A DNA stretch of 35,781 nucleotides from Fidelibacterota bacterium (GTDB taxonomy: Bacteria; Fidelibacterota; Marinisomatia; Marinisomatales; UBA1611): the NCBI GenBank assembly GCA_016784605.1, contig JADHUI010000025.1, positions 1-35,781 of the forward strand, given 5' to 3'. Of this stretch, positions 8,652-16,654 are shown piece after piece. The position numbers and the translations under genes were made by a program. The notes beneath the pieces are model-generated. The model made no database searches. It was not told the origin of the DNA and saw nothing but the letters and a program-made list of their open reading frames with translations. How positions within the stretch are numbered: the stretch's first letter is position 1; each line of letters starts with the position of its first letter.

Positions 8652-9293
8652 TTGAAAAACAGTACTCAAAAAACACCCATAATGAAAATAATAATTTTTT
8701 CCATTTTTTATTTTAGCGTACAACTCTTTGCTCAAAACGGCGAAGTGGCTGTCGTTCCAAATGACACAACAAAAGACCCAGGTCTTCAGGTGGGCGATAT
8801 TGCACCATCTTGGGCGCTAATGTCGGGCCCAGGTAAATTTGAATTCCTAAAAAACTGGACTGAAGAAAAAGGAAAAAAACTTCGGAAACCCATGACGCAA
8901 CCTGATCGCCATGTGTTGGTGTTAAGTTTTTTTGCTACTTGGTGTAAACCATGCATGAAAGAATTACCTCATCTTCAAAATTTGTATGAAAAATATAAAG
9001 ATAAAAAAATAAAATTCTTTTTAATCGACATTACCGAAGCCACCCGAACGGTAAAAGGGCTTGAAGGTATGCCAAAGGCGGGGCCATTCTTAGAAAAAAA
9101 AGGAATCACAATGCCTATATTATATGATTCGCGCGGCGTGGCAAAGGAGCGATATGGCGCAAAAACACTTCCAAGGCTATTTGTTGTGGATAAGTATAGA
9201 ACAATTCGAAAAGTGAATAAAGGTTTTAATGAAGATGAAGATTTTGAAGGAGATTTATCAAAAATCATCGACGACCTATTAAAAGAAGAATAA
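8652..9293 (+). CDS. TlpA-like exported thioredoxin-fold protein
   Basis: 213 residues. A purine-rich GGAAGGAAGAG (8634-8644) places initiation at the TTG 8652; the in-frame ATG at 8682 has no ribosome-binding site. The N-terminus is a signal peptide ending around 'QLFAQ'. The fold starts at 'GDIAPSWAL'. The active site is 'FFATWCKPC' with Cys98 and Cys101. The cis-Pro loop is 'GAKTLPRLFVVD'. The WC.PC pattern and export signal match the TlpA/ResA-type thiol oxidoreductases that reduce disulfides outside the cytoplasm. Its stop overlaps the ATG of the next gene (TAATG), so the two are probably translationally coupled and the next product may be its partner. The 128-base gap before it (8524-8651) shows only a weak CTTATC/GATAAG hairpin. 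Confidence 0.88.
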   Translation: MKNSTQKTPIMKIIIFSIFYFSVQLFAQNGEVAVVPNDTTKDPGLQVGDIAPSWALMSGPGKFEFLKNWTEEKGKKLRKPMTQPDRHVLVLSFFATWCKPCMKELPHLQNLYEKYKDKKIKFFLIDITEATRTVKGLEGMPKAGPFLEKKGITMPILYDSRGVAKERYGAKTLPRLFVVDKYRTIRKVNKGFNEDEDFEGDLSKIIDDLLKEE

Positions 9294-10396
9294 TGAAAAT
9301 GAACAAACATATTTTAACCATTTTATGTTTGTTGTTAAGTATAGGGTTTAGCCAACATAATATAACAATCGTTACAACAGGTAGCGTTCACGGGCAACTT
9401 GACCCTTGCGGGTGAAAAAAGAAACCACTAGGCGGTCTGTCTAGAAAATCCACAATCATCAAGGAAATACGCGAACAAGGAGTGAACCCAATTATTCTCG
9501 ATGCGGGAGATGTATTTTTTACTAAACCTGTTTTACATGATTCAACGAGAGATTCAGAAAAATATCGCGCATCAGCCATGCTAATGGGTTATGAAAAAAT
9601 CGGATGTGATGTAATAAATGTTGGATATTATGAGTTAGCCGCCGGGTTAACATTTCTGTTAGAAACAAGCGCATCAACCAAAATACCATTTATTTCAGCC
9701 AACTTAAAAAGTTCAAAAACAAACAAACTTCTTTTTGATCCTTATGTAATTATTAATCGAAATGAGCTATCTGTAGGCGTGATTGGTTTAACAAGCTTAT
9801 TGCCGGCAACTGAGCGCGACATAAAAGCAGACGATTATATTGAAACAGGTAAAATCATGATTGATAAAATCAAAAACCAAGTAGATATTATTGTTATGTT
9901 AGTTAACGCGAGCCAAAAAGACCAAAAATTATTAACAAAGGCATTTTCAGAAGCAGGTATTATTTATACAAGCGGTAGTACATTGTTAACGCGCCCAATG
10001 ATGAAACAATTAGATGGCGGTCCTTATTTATTTTCCACAGGGAGAGAAGCGCGATATATAAATGTAACAGAACTTGAACTAAAAAACGATCATGATCCCA
10101 TTATAAATGTTTCATATTTAGAAGCGAATCAAAAATACAACCAGAGAAAATTAGATCGACTGCAAGATGTAGATATAACAAAAGCGCTTGATGATATTTA
10201 TAAAGGGCAGACAAATATTCTAAATATGATTGACGAAAGTCGAAACAATATGAAGCACGCGAAAGACCAACTTAAAAACCCCACAAATACGCTTTATATA
10301 AAAAATATTCCTTTAGATGCAAAAATCATCGACGATGAAAAAATGTTAGAATTTGTCAATCAATCATTGGCAGTTTGTAACAGTTTAAAAAATTAA
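9293..10396 (+). CDS. Candidate selenoprotein: exported 5'-nucleotidase-fold protein with in-frame TGA (Sec41)
   Basis: Read through the TGA at 9413-9415, the gene encodes 367 residues. It begins at ATG 9293 (TAATG overlap with the thioredoxin gene) with a signal peptide 'ILTILCLLLSIGFSQ'. The mature start is 'ITIVTTGSVHGQLDPCG', then codon 41 TGA, then 'KKKPLGGLSRK', then 'VNPIILDAGDVFF'. This follows the metallophosphatase/5'-nucleotidase N-terminal domain; in the subgroup I recall, the segment reads C-x-C followed by 'GGL.RR', so TGA replaces the second Cys. A SECIS-like hairpin lies immediately downstream. Metal-ligand motifs look eroded: 'GSVHG' for 'NDVHG', 'VGYYE' for 'GNHE', and no 'GHxH'. 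The nucleotidase C-terminal domain is absent. A redox or binding role is more likely than phosphatase activity. The alternative is a nonsense mutation, or sequencing error, of TGC/TGT. The 3' end overlaps psuG by 4 bases. Confidence 0.8.
9413..9444 (+). promoter_or_regulatory. UGA codon plus bacterial SECIS-like hairpin
   Basis: Counting the U of UGA as 1, CUAGGC (16-21; 9428-9433) pairs with GUCUAG (27-32; 9439-9444) through six base pairs including one G-U, closing a GGUCU loop at 22-26 (9434-9438). In the E. coli fdhF SECIS the codons GGU CUG occupy the same positions 22-27, and SelB recognition needs loop bases G23 and U24 and bulged U17. Here G23, U24 and a U at 17 are present, although U17 can pair with A31. 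Spacing and loop agreement make Sec insertion by SelB likely. Confidence 0.75.
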
Positions 10397-11295
10397 GATC
10401 TTAAGGATGATGCTATTTTTGCCCCCAATTGAACATTGTTTAAAGCAAGAGCCACATTGGTTTCTAAACTTTTTCCCAAGGTATCTTTTTTAATTTGATG
10501 GAGTAAAAACGGAGTAAGAGCTTTTCCGTTTATATTTGATTTTTCAGCAAGCAAGATTGCATCAGAAATATATTTTTCCATTTCATTGGATGGTATTTCA
10601 TTATCATCTGGAACCGGGTTTGCCACCAAAACAGCCGACTTTAAATCGTTTTGTAAATGCGATGTAAAAATAGAAGCAATGTCGCGAGAAGAGTCTGCGC
10701 GCAAATGTAGTTCTACACCAGACTCTCTTGAATAAAAAGCAGGAAATTCATTTGTCTGGAAACCTAAAATAGGCACCCCATAAGTTTCCAACACCTCAAC
10801 CGTTTTTGGAATATCTAATATAGCCTTTGCTCCTGCAGAAACAACCACCATTGGAATTTTTGAAAGAGCATTTAAATCCTGAGAAATATCAAAAGTAAAC
10901 TCTGCGCCTCTGTGAACACCCCCAATACCGCCAGTGGCAAACACTTGAATTCCGGCAGAATGTGCTATATGCATTGTGGATGAAACGGTTGTTGCTCCAG
11001 TCCATAAGTTTGAAGTAGCAAACCCAATTTCGTGTTGAGCTACTTTTTTTACATCATCGCTCGAAGCAATTATTTCTAATAAATCATGAGACAAACCCAC
11101 ATGAATTTCACCATTAATAATAGCAATCGTGGCGGGCGTTACACCTAAAGAAAAACAAAGAGATTCTGCTTTTTGGGCAAAGGATAGGTTTTGCGGATAA
11201 GGCATCCCGTGAGAAATAATGGTAGACTCTAAAGCTAAAATCGGCTTTTGGTTGGATAATGCTGCGCCTACCTCAGGGGAAAAATGAATATTCAT
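10393..11295 (-). CDS. psuG: Pseudouridine-5'-phosphate glycosidase
   Basis: 300 residues, about the family length. The enzyme reversibly cleaves pseudouridine 5'-phosphate to uracil and ribose 5-phosphate in the cytoplasm. Visible landmarks are 'LALESTIISHGMPYP' (catalytic Glu23), 'TPATIAIINGEIHVGL', 'TGATTVSSTM', the hallmark 'VFATGGIGGVHRGAE' (about 118-132), and 'VVSAGAKAILD', whose Lys157 corresponds to the covalent Lys166 of the E. coli enzyme. The usual Arg-Arg-Asp of the 'K.S.RD' loop appears as Gln87-His88-Glu89 here. No PsuK kinase gene is adjacent. It is alone on the minus strand, converging with the seleno gene and divergent from the small gene at 11376. No clear ribosome-binding site precedes the ATG; the 80-base divergent gap 11296-11375 shows no recognisable promoter. 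Confidence 0.93.
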   Translation of the reverse strand: MNIHFSPEVGAALSNQKPILALESTIISHGMPYPQNLSFAQKAESLCFSLGVTPATIAIINGEIHVGLSHDLLEIIASSDDVKKVAQHEIGFATSNLWTGATTVSSTMHIAHSAGIQVFATGGIGGVHRGAEFTFDISQDLNALSKIPMVVVSAGAKAILDIPKTVEVLETYGVPILGFQTNEFPAFYSRESGVELHLRADSSRDIASIFTSHLQNDLKSAVLVANPVPDDNEIPSNEMEKYISDAILLAEKSNINGKALTPFLLHQIKKDTLGKSLETNVALALNNVQLGAKIASSLRS

Positions 11296-11375
11296 GGTAT
11301 CAATTTATTCATTATGAAGAACCTTCCGAACTCGTTTTTTATATCTGTAAATTGAAAACACACAAGAAGAGAGAT

Positions 11376-11651
11376 TTGAACAAAGTGAAACAGATTGACC
11401 CAACAGATTATGGCTTACCGCCACGCATAAAACTTTCAAAAGTCGATCAAAAGACAATTGCCATAATGATCGAGAGAAAGAGCAGAATTATTATGAAAGA
11501 TTATGAAAAGATTTTACACATTGCGGAAAAAATCTACAAAAGACAAAAATATGATAAAGTTGTTTTAGCCACATCAGCCCCCATATGTTCTAAAACAAAA
11601 AAAGCATTAGAATTAAAAAAGATTTTCACGGTATTTCTAAGTGATGTATAA
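11376..11651 (+). CDS. Small protein of unknown function with CSKTK motif
   Basis: About 91 residues from the TTG at 11376, or 88 from the GTG at 11385. Purine-rich AGAAGAGAGA at 11365-11374 fits the GTG better. An upstream extension of the frame runs antisense into psuG and is unlikely to be used. Visible segments are 'DYGLPPRIKLSKVD', a basic stretch 'IERKSRIIMKDYEK', and a C-terminal 'KVVLATSAPICSKTKKAL' with a single Cys in a loop following a hydrophobic strand. There is no signal peptide, so it should be cytoplasmic. It ends two bases before the MATE gene and is probably cotranscribed with it. I do not recognise the family. Confidence 0.6.
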   Translation: MNKVKQIDPTDYGLPPRIKLSKVDQKTIAIMIERKSRIIMKDYEKILHIAEKIYKRQKYDKVVLATSAPICSKTKKALELKKIFTVFLSDV

Positions 11652-11653
11652 AT

Positions 11654-13072
11654 ATGTTTAAAGATATTTTTCGACTTAAACCCACACATCCGGACATTTC
11701 TAAAGAAGTTATTCGATTGGCATGGCCAATCATCTTCAGCAATTTTAGCCGAGTCCTCATGGGATTAGTTGATATGGCTATGGTGGGAAGGTTGGGCTCA
11801 TCTGCTCTTGCAGCAACCGGGATGGGCGCCATGTTAACATGGGCGATTATAGCCTTTGCCATTGGATTGCGTACAGGAACACAAACACTGACCGCTAGGC
11901 GATTAGGACAGAAAAAGTACGAAAAATGTGGCACAGCGCTTCACAATGGCCTTTTTATGGCTTTTATTTACGGCATTCCAGCATCATTTATAGGATATCG
12001 CTTAGCTGGAAAATTTGTCCCATTTTTTCTTTCAGGCCCCACAGCAGACTTATGCATTGATTATACAGAAATGGCCTTTTTAAGCGTATCAGTAACATCT
12101 TTAGCCTTTATTTTCCAGGGGTTTTATGCTGGCGTTGAAAAAACAAAGATTCACATGCAAGTTTCAATTACAAGTAATATTATAAATGTGTATTTAAACG
12201 CTGGATTAATCTATGGTTTGGGCGGATTAACCACATTTTTTGAATCAGTTAATCTTGGATGGTTAATACCCTTATGGTCTTGGTTTCCCTTCCCGGCCCT
12301 CGGCGTAAAAGGCGCGGCGCTTGCAACGGTTATAGCTTCAGGGTGGTCGTTTTTGCACTATTCTACATTTCTGTTTTCGAAAGAAATAAAATCCAAATTT
12401 AATGTCCTGTCTTTTTCGCATGACAAGAGTATGATGAAAAAACAATTTTGGCTTGCACTCCCTATGGGCGTTCAGGAAATGTTTAATAGTTTTGGTTGGT
12501 CGGTTTTTTACAAAATAGTCGCATTAATTGGGATTGTTGAATTAGCCGCAACAGAATTAGCCTTTCAAGTGATGCACGCATCTTTTATGCCCGCCATTGG
12601 AGTTGGTCAAGCCTGCTCCACCTTGGTTGGAAAATATATGGGGAAAAAAGAATTAGGGAAAGCAGAAGCGAGTATCGTTGAGAGCGTGCGGTTTTCAGAA
12701 ATAATTATGGGTTCTGTTGGACTGTTTTTTATTTTATTCCCTCATTGGATTGTGCCATTATTTACAAATGACACACAGGTGCAATCATTAAGCATTGTTG
12801 GGATTCGAATAATTGGTATTTTACAATTTTTTGATGCAGTAGGTATGACATTATGGTTTGCCCTATCTGGCGCGGGAAATACGATTTATCCAGCCGTCGT
12901 AGAATCCATATTAATATGGGTCTTTATGTTGCCTGCTAGTTATTACTTTGGGGTTGTTATGGGTGTTGGGTTTTATGCGCCTTGGGCTTCAATATTTTTT
13001 ATGATCGTATCTTTTGCTGTCTTAATGGCCATAAAAATAAAAAAAGGCGATTGGAAGAAGATAGAAGTATAA
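11654..13072 (+). CDS. MATE family efflux transporter
   Basis: 472 residues with about 12 hydrophobic membrane segments, the normal length and topology for MATE proteins. These are inner-membrane cation-coupled exporters of drugs and metabolites. The N-terminal half opens with 'EVIRLAWPIIFSNFSRVLMG' and 'DMAMVGRLGSSALAATGMG', a strong MATE signature. The second half repeats the pattern at about residues 270-330 ('LALPMGVQEMF', 'QVMHASFMPAIGVGQACSTL'). It lies two bases after the small gene 11376-11651. The substrate cannot be deduced. The pairing of Gly/Ser-rich 'ATELAFQVM' and 'GVGQA' segments is typical of the NorM/DinF-like branches. Confidence 0.93.
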   Translation: MFKDIFRLKPTHPDISKEVIRLAWPIIFSNFSRVLMGLVDMAMVGRLGSSALAATGMGAMLTWAIIAFAIGLRTGTQTLTARRLGQKKYEKCGTALHNGLFMAFIYGIPASFIGYRLAGKFVPFFLSGPTADLCIDYTEMAFLSVSVTSLAFIFQGFYAGVEKTKIHMQVSITSNIINVYLNAGLIYGLGGLTTFFESVNLGWLIPLWSWFPFPALGVKGAALATVIASGWSFLHYSTFLFSKEIKSKFNVLSFSHDKSMMKKQFWLALPMGVQEMFNSFGWSVFYKIVALIGIVELAATELAFQVMHASFMPAIGVGQACSTLVGKYMGKKELGKAEASIVESVRFSEIIMGSVGLFFILFPHWIVPLFTNDTQVQSLSIVGIRIIGILQFFDAVGMTLWFALSGAGNTIYPAVVESILIWVFMLPASYYFGVVMGVGFYAPWASIFFMIVSFAVLMAIKIKKGDWKKIEV

Positions 13073-13100
13073 ACGTGTAAAATATTTTTATAAATTCAAG

Positions 13101-13112
13101 GCTCGATCGAGC
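13101..13112. promoter_or_regulatory. Perfect 12-bp palindrome upstream of the pyruvate oxidoreductase genes
   Basis: GCTCGATCGAGC stands out as GC-rich in a 79-base AT-rich gap (13073-13151). AATTC on the left and GAATT on the right extend the dyad imperfectly. It lies 40 bases before the ATG at 13152, a plausible operator position or leader hairpin. It does not resemble the Rex, Fnr or PerR sites I know. Confidence 0.4.
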
Positions 13113-13151
13113 AGAATTATTTTACAATTCAATTAGAAAAAAGAGAGAAAC

Positions 13152-15074
13152 ATGCCAAAATTTTCAGGAATTAAATCCACGGCTGATGGCGCAGCGATCG
13201 TTGTTTGGGTAGAAACCCACATCACACAAGGTGCTTGCGCATATCCAATTACATCTTCCACAACTATGGGATCCGGCTATCAAGCTGTCATCGCCAATGG
13301 CGGTACAAATATTTGGGGCGAAGACATGGCCTTTATTGAGTCAGAATCCGAACATAGCGCAGCATCGGCTTGTGAAGGGTATGCCCTCGCGGGTGGCCGT
13401 GTAACCAATTTCACATCCGGACAAGGACTTGTTCTTATGAAAGAAGTTCTTTATACAATATCAGGAAAAAGACTTCCCGTTGTTTTTCATATAGGCGCAA
13501 GAGCGCTTACGTCGCACTCATTAAACGTTCATGCTGGGCACGATGATGTTATGGCTGTTTCTGACGTGGGTTGGGGAATGCTATTCGCAAGAAACGCTCA
13601 AGAAACGGGCGATCTTGCATTAATATCGAGAAGGGTGGCAGAAGAAACAGATACACCTTTTTTTAATATAATGGATGGATTTTTAACCACACACACTATC
13701 GAGAATGTTCTATTACACGAGCCAGAAATGATGGATGAGTTTGTAGGTAAACCACAGGACCATTTAGTAAACATGATGGACCCATACCATCCTATCATGT
13801 CTGGAGTTGTTCAAAATCAAGATTCTTATATGAAGGGGAAAATTGCTCAACGACTTTATACAGATAAAATCGAAGGTTCGCTGGTTAAAGCTATGGATGA
13901 ATTCTATGAACTGACCGGCAGGCAATACGGATTAATTTCTGAATATAAAATGGATGATGCGGAATATGCCATTGTTGGTTTAGGGTCCATGATTGAAACA
14001 GCAGAAACAACAGCAGATTATATGAGAAGCGAAAAGGGAATAAAAGTCGGCGTTGTTCATATTACATCATATAGACCATTCCCAGGAAAAGAAATTGTGG
14101 AAGCGTTAAAAAATGTAAAAGCTTTTTCTGTTCTTGAAAGAATGGATAACCCGCTAGCAGAAAGCAACCCGCTGACACTTGAAATAAAAGCCGCATTTAC
14201 AGACAATCTCAAACCCGACGAAAATGGAAATATTAAAATTCCGAAAATATATTCTGGCTCAGCTGGTTTAGGCTCAAGAGATGTTAGACCGGACGATATT
14301 ATGGCAGTCGTTGAAAATATGTTTAAAGAAGATAAAAAGTTCTTTGCCGTTGGAATCGATCATGAATTGGCGCTTGAAACAGGCGATTCAACAGATATCC
14401 GGTGTGATGGAACCTTTTCTATGCGCGGTCACTCTGTCGGCGGATATGGATCTGTAACAACCAATAAAATTATTGCCACAATTGTCGCGGATCTTTTTGA
14501 TATGTATGTTCAGGCTTATCCAAAATATGGTTCTGAAAAAAAGGGGTTACCAACAACATACTATTTAACAGTAAGCCCAGAACAAGTAAAAACACACAAT
14601 GAGTTGGAGTTTGTTGAATTTGTGCCCCTAAATGATATAAATGCTTTCAACCTTGCTAATCCGTTAAAAGGATTACAACCCGGCGGTATGTTATTTGTTC
14701 AGAGCGCAAAAACAGATTCTAATGATATTTGGAACGATTTCCCAAAATGGGCGCAACAAACAATTCATAAAGAAAACATAACTGTATTAGCATTAGATAC
14801 TGTAAAAATCGCCAAAGAAGTGTCTTCTCGTCCTGATCTTATTCAAAGAATGCAAGGAATTGTATTATTAGGAATTTTCTTAAAAGCAACACCCTTTTTA
14901 GAGAGGTCTGGCGTGAGCGAAGATGAGTTGATGTTGGGTGTTGAAAAATCATTACGTAAATATTTTGGAAAACGCGGAGAACAAGTCGTTCAAGATAACT
15001 TAAATGCTGTTAAGCGCGGTTTCAATGAAGTTTTTGAGGTCAAACAGGAAAATAAAGATGAAGTGTTAGTATGA
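13152..15074 (+). CDS. Pyruvate:ferredoxin oxidoreductase, fused alpha and gamma domains
   Basis: 640 residues. With the next gene it forms a two-gene form of pyruvate:ferredoxin oxidoreductase, which decarboxylates pyruvate to acetyl-CoA and reduces ferredoxin, or runs in reverse for CO2 fixation. Residues about 1-250 are the pyrimidine-binding alpha domain ('QGACAYPITSSTTMG', 'ESEHSAASACEGYALAG', 'TSGQGLVLMKEVLY'). About 270-380 is domain II ('VGLGSMIETAETTADYMR', 'VGVVHITSYRPFPGKEI', 'VLERMDNPLAE'). About 400-600 is the gamma domain ('FSMRGHSVGGYGSVTTNKII', 'QAYPKYGSEKKGLPTTYYL'). The usual NifJ-type enzyme is one chain of about 1,200 residues; here the chain is split between gamma and ferredoxin-like domains. 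The stop overlaps the next start (ATGA). Pyruvate is the likely substrate by overall similarity; another 2-oxoacid is possible. Confidence 0.9.
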   Translation: MPKFSGIKSTADGAAIVVWVETHITQGACAYPITSSTTMGSGYQAVIANGGTNIWGEDMAFIESESEHSAASACEGYALAGGRVTNFTSGQGLVLMKEVLYTISGKRLPVVFHIGARALTSHSLNVHAGHDDVMAVSDVGWGMLFARNAQETGDLALISRRVAEETDTPFFNIMDGFLTTHTIENVLLHEPEMMDEFVGKPQDHLVNMMDPYHPIMSGVVQNQDSYMKGKIAQRLYTDKIEGSLVKAMDEFYELTGRQYGLISEYKMDDAEYAIVGLGSMIETAETTADYMRSEKGIKVGVVHITSYRPFPGKEIVEALKNVKAFSVLERMDNPLAESNPLTLEIKAAFTDNLKPDENGNIKIPKIYSGSAGLGSRDVRPDDIMAVVENMFKEDKKFFAVGIDHELALETGDSTDIRCDGTFSMRGHSVGGYGSVTTNKIIATIVADLFDMYVQAYPKYGSEKKGLPTTYYLTVSPEQVKTHNELEFVEFVPLNDINAFNLANPLKGLQPGGMLFVQSAKTDSNDIWNDFPKWAQQTIHKENITVLALDTVKIAKEVSSRPDLIQRMQGIVLLGIFLKATPFLERSGVSEDELMLGVEKSLRKYFGKRGEQVVQDNLNAVKRGFNEVFEVKQENKDEVLV

Positions 15075-16654
15075 GTATCTTAGTTTCAGAATTAAATAAA
15101 AAAACAGCCCATGACATTTTAGACGTTCAAGACTTTAATGAAAGAATTGTCGGAGCGTATAATAACGGAACAGCAGACGATGGATTGCCCGCGGATGCAA
15201 CCACAGCAAGAAGTTTAATCCCCGCAGGAACAGCTGGACTTAGAGATTTCAGTTATATTGCTCCCGATATACCAAAGTTTACATCTGAGAATTGTGTCGC
15301 CTGCATGGAATGTGTTACTCAATGCCCAGATACAGCTATTCTTGGAAAAGCTATTCCAGAATCTGCGCTAGAAGAAACGCTTTCAAAACTTGAGTCTGGA
15401 GAATTAAAAGGATGGATATCAGATCAATGGGCAGACACAAATAAATTTTCAAAAGTACCGGCAAAACAAGGGAAAGAGCCCGCGAAGTTTGGAATTTTTG
15501 TGGACCCCACAAAATGTAAAGGGTGCGCTGAGTGTGTGGATGCATGTGGAGATCATGAAGCGCTATCCATGATTGTTAAGGTTGATGAAACTATTCCAAC
15601 CTATCAAGGCGCTTTCGACTTTTTTAACTCTTTAGGAGAAACACCATCAGATTATATCAATGAGCGAGTTCTTGTGGATATGATGCTCGCAAATGATTCT
15701 TTGCTTTATGTTGGCGGAGCGGGTTCGTGTATGGGCTGTGGAGAAGGAACAGCCCTGCGAATGATGTTGGCGGCAACTGGATTTACTTACGGTAAAGAAA
15801 GTATTGGTCTTGTGGCGGCAACCGGATGTAACACAGTGTATGGTTCGACTTATCCTTACAATCCGTTTATGGTGCCATGGACAAACTCCCTTTTCGAAAA
15901 TGTGTCTGCGGATGCGATGGGTATTCGTGCGCGTTGGGATCAAATGGGATGGCAAGATAAAAAATTATGGGCCATTGGCGGCGACGGAGCAATGGTTGAT
16001 ATTGGCTTTCAAGCTCTGTCTCGTATGTTGGCGTCAGGAATGAATATTAATGTACTCATTTTAGATACGCAGGTATATTCTAACACTGGCGGTCAAGCAT
16101 CCACAGCAACTTTTACCGGACAGGAAGCAAAAATGTCTGCTGTTGGTAAAGCTATTGGCGGAAAAACAGAGGCAAGAAAAGAAATAGCGAACCTTTGTAT
16201 GATGCATCCTAATATTTTTGTAGCGCAAACTACATCTGCACACACAAATCATTTTTATAAGGCAATCATGGCTGCGAACGAATATGAAGGACCGTCGGTT
16301 ATTAATGTATTTACAACCTGCCAACCAGAACACGGCGTTGCCGATGATATGGCAATGCACCAAGCTAAATTAGCCGCAGATTCACGAGCATTCCCGGTCT
16401 TTATTTACGACCCAAGGAATGGCGAAAGGTTTTCTGAGCGCCTATCCCTACAAGGAAATCCAGCTAAAAATAAAGATTGGTTCGTTAATCCAAAAACAGG
16501 AGAAGCGACCGATTTTATTTCATTTGCAAAAACAGAAGGCCGATTTGCGAAACACTTTGATAAAGACGGAAACCCAGACCAAATAATGAAAGACGCAAAC
16601 AAAGAGCGCCTAGTTAATTGGCACCTCCTTCAAGAACTAGCGGGAGTTATTTAA
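15071..16654 (+). CDS. Pyruvate:ferredoxin oxidoreductase, fused ferredoxin (delta) and TPP-binding (beta) domains
   Basis: 527 residues, overlapping the previous gene by four bases and so probably coupled to it in translation. The N-terminal third has two 4Fe-4S clusters: Cys75, 78, 81, 85 ('CVACMECVTQC') and Cys149, 152, 155, 159 ('CKGCAECVDAC'). The beta part has 'GSCMGCGEG' (proximal-cluster Cys), 'AATGCNTVYGSTYP', and the thiamine-pyrophosphate/Mg site 'GGDGAMVDIGFQALSRM' with 'LDTQVYSNTGGQAS'. The last is diagnostic for PFOR beta. Electrons should flow from the TPP site through these clusters to ferredoxin. The two chains total about 1,167 residues, matching a split NifJ-type enzyme. 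The protein is cytoplasmic. Confidence 0.92.
   Translation: MSILVSELNKKTAHDILDVQDFNERIVGAYNNGTADDGLPADATTARSLIPAGTAGLRDFSYIAPDIPKFTSENCVACMECVTQCPDTAILGKAIPESALEETLSKLESGELKGWISDQWADTNKFSKVPAKQGKEPAKFGIFVDPTKCKGCAECVDACGDHEALSMIVKVDETIPTYQGAFDFFNSLGETPSDYINERVLVDMMLANDSLLYVGGAGSCMGCGEGTALRMMLAATGFTYGKESIGLVAATGCNTVYGSTYPYNPFMVPWTNSLFENVSADAMGIRARWDQMGWQDKKLWAIGGDGAMVDIGFQALSRMLASGMNINVLILDTQVYSNTGGQASTATFTGQEAKMSAVGKAIGGKTEARKEIANLCMMHPNIFVAQTTSAHTNHFYKAIMAANEYEGPSVINVFTTCQPEHGVADDMAMHQAKLAADSRAFPVFIYDPRNGERFSERLSLQGNPAKNKDWFVNPKTGEATDFISFAKTEGRFAKHFDKDGNPDQIMKDANKERLVNWHLLQELAGVI

Noticed and set aside
9293-9415. Pseudogene or nonsense mutation at codon 41
   Set aside because: No other disruption exists in 367 codons, and the hairpin matches a SECIS in register and loop. 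A recent mutation or sequencing error cannot be fully excluded, so confidence is below 1.
9413-9415. UGA recoded as Trp or Gly throughout the genome
   Set aside because: TGA ends the genes at 15074 and 27588 in ATGA overlaps, and Trp is encoded by TGG across the window.
9482-10396. Separate gene starting at GTG 9482
   Set aside because: It would remove the signal peptide and the first strand and CGx loop of the domain. The sequence between the TGA and 9482 is clearly coding in the same frame, and the SD-like AGGA abuts the GTG too closely.
11259-11375. N-terminal extension of the small gene into psuG
   Set aside because: The extension is antisense to the start of psuG. Purine-rich sequence at 11365-11374 supports initiation at 11376 or 11385.
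15351-16363. Long antisense frames inside the pyruvate oxidoreductase beta gene
   Set aside because: They are shadows of a clearly recognisable enzyme on the plus strand with no family signature of their own.
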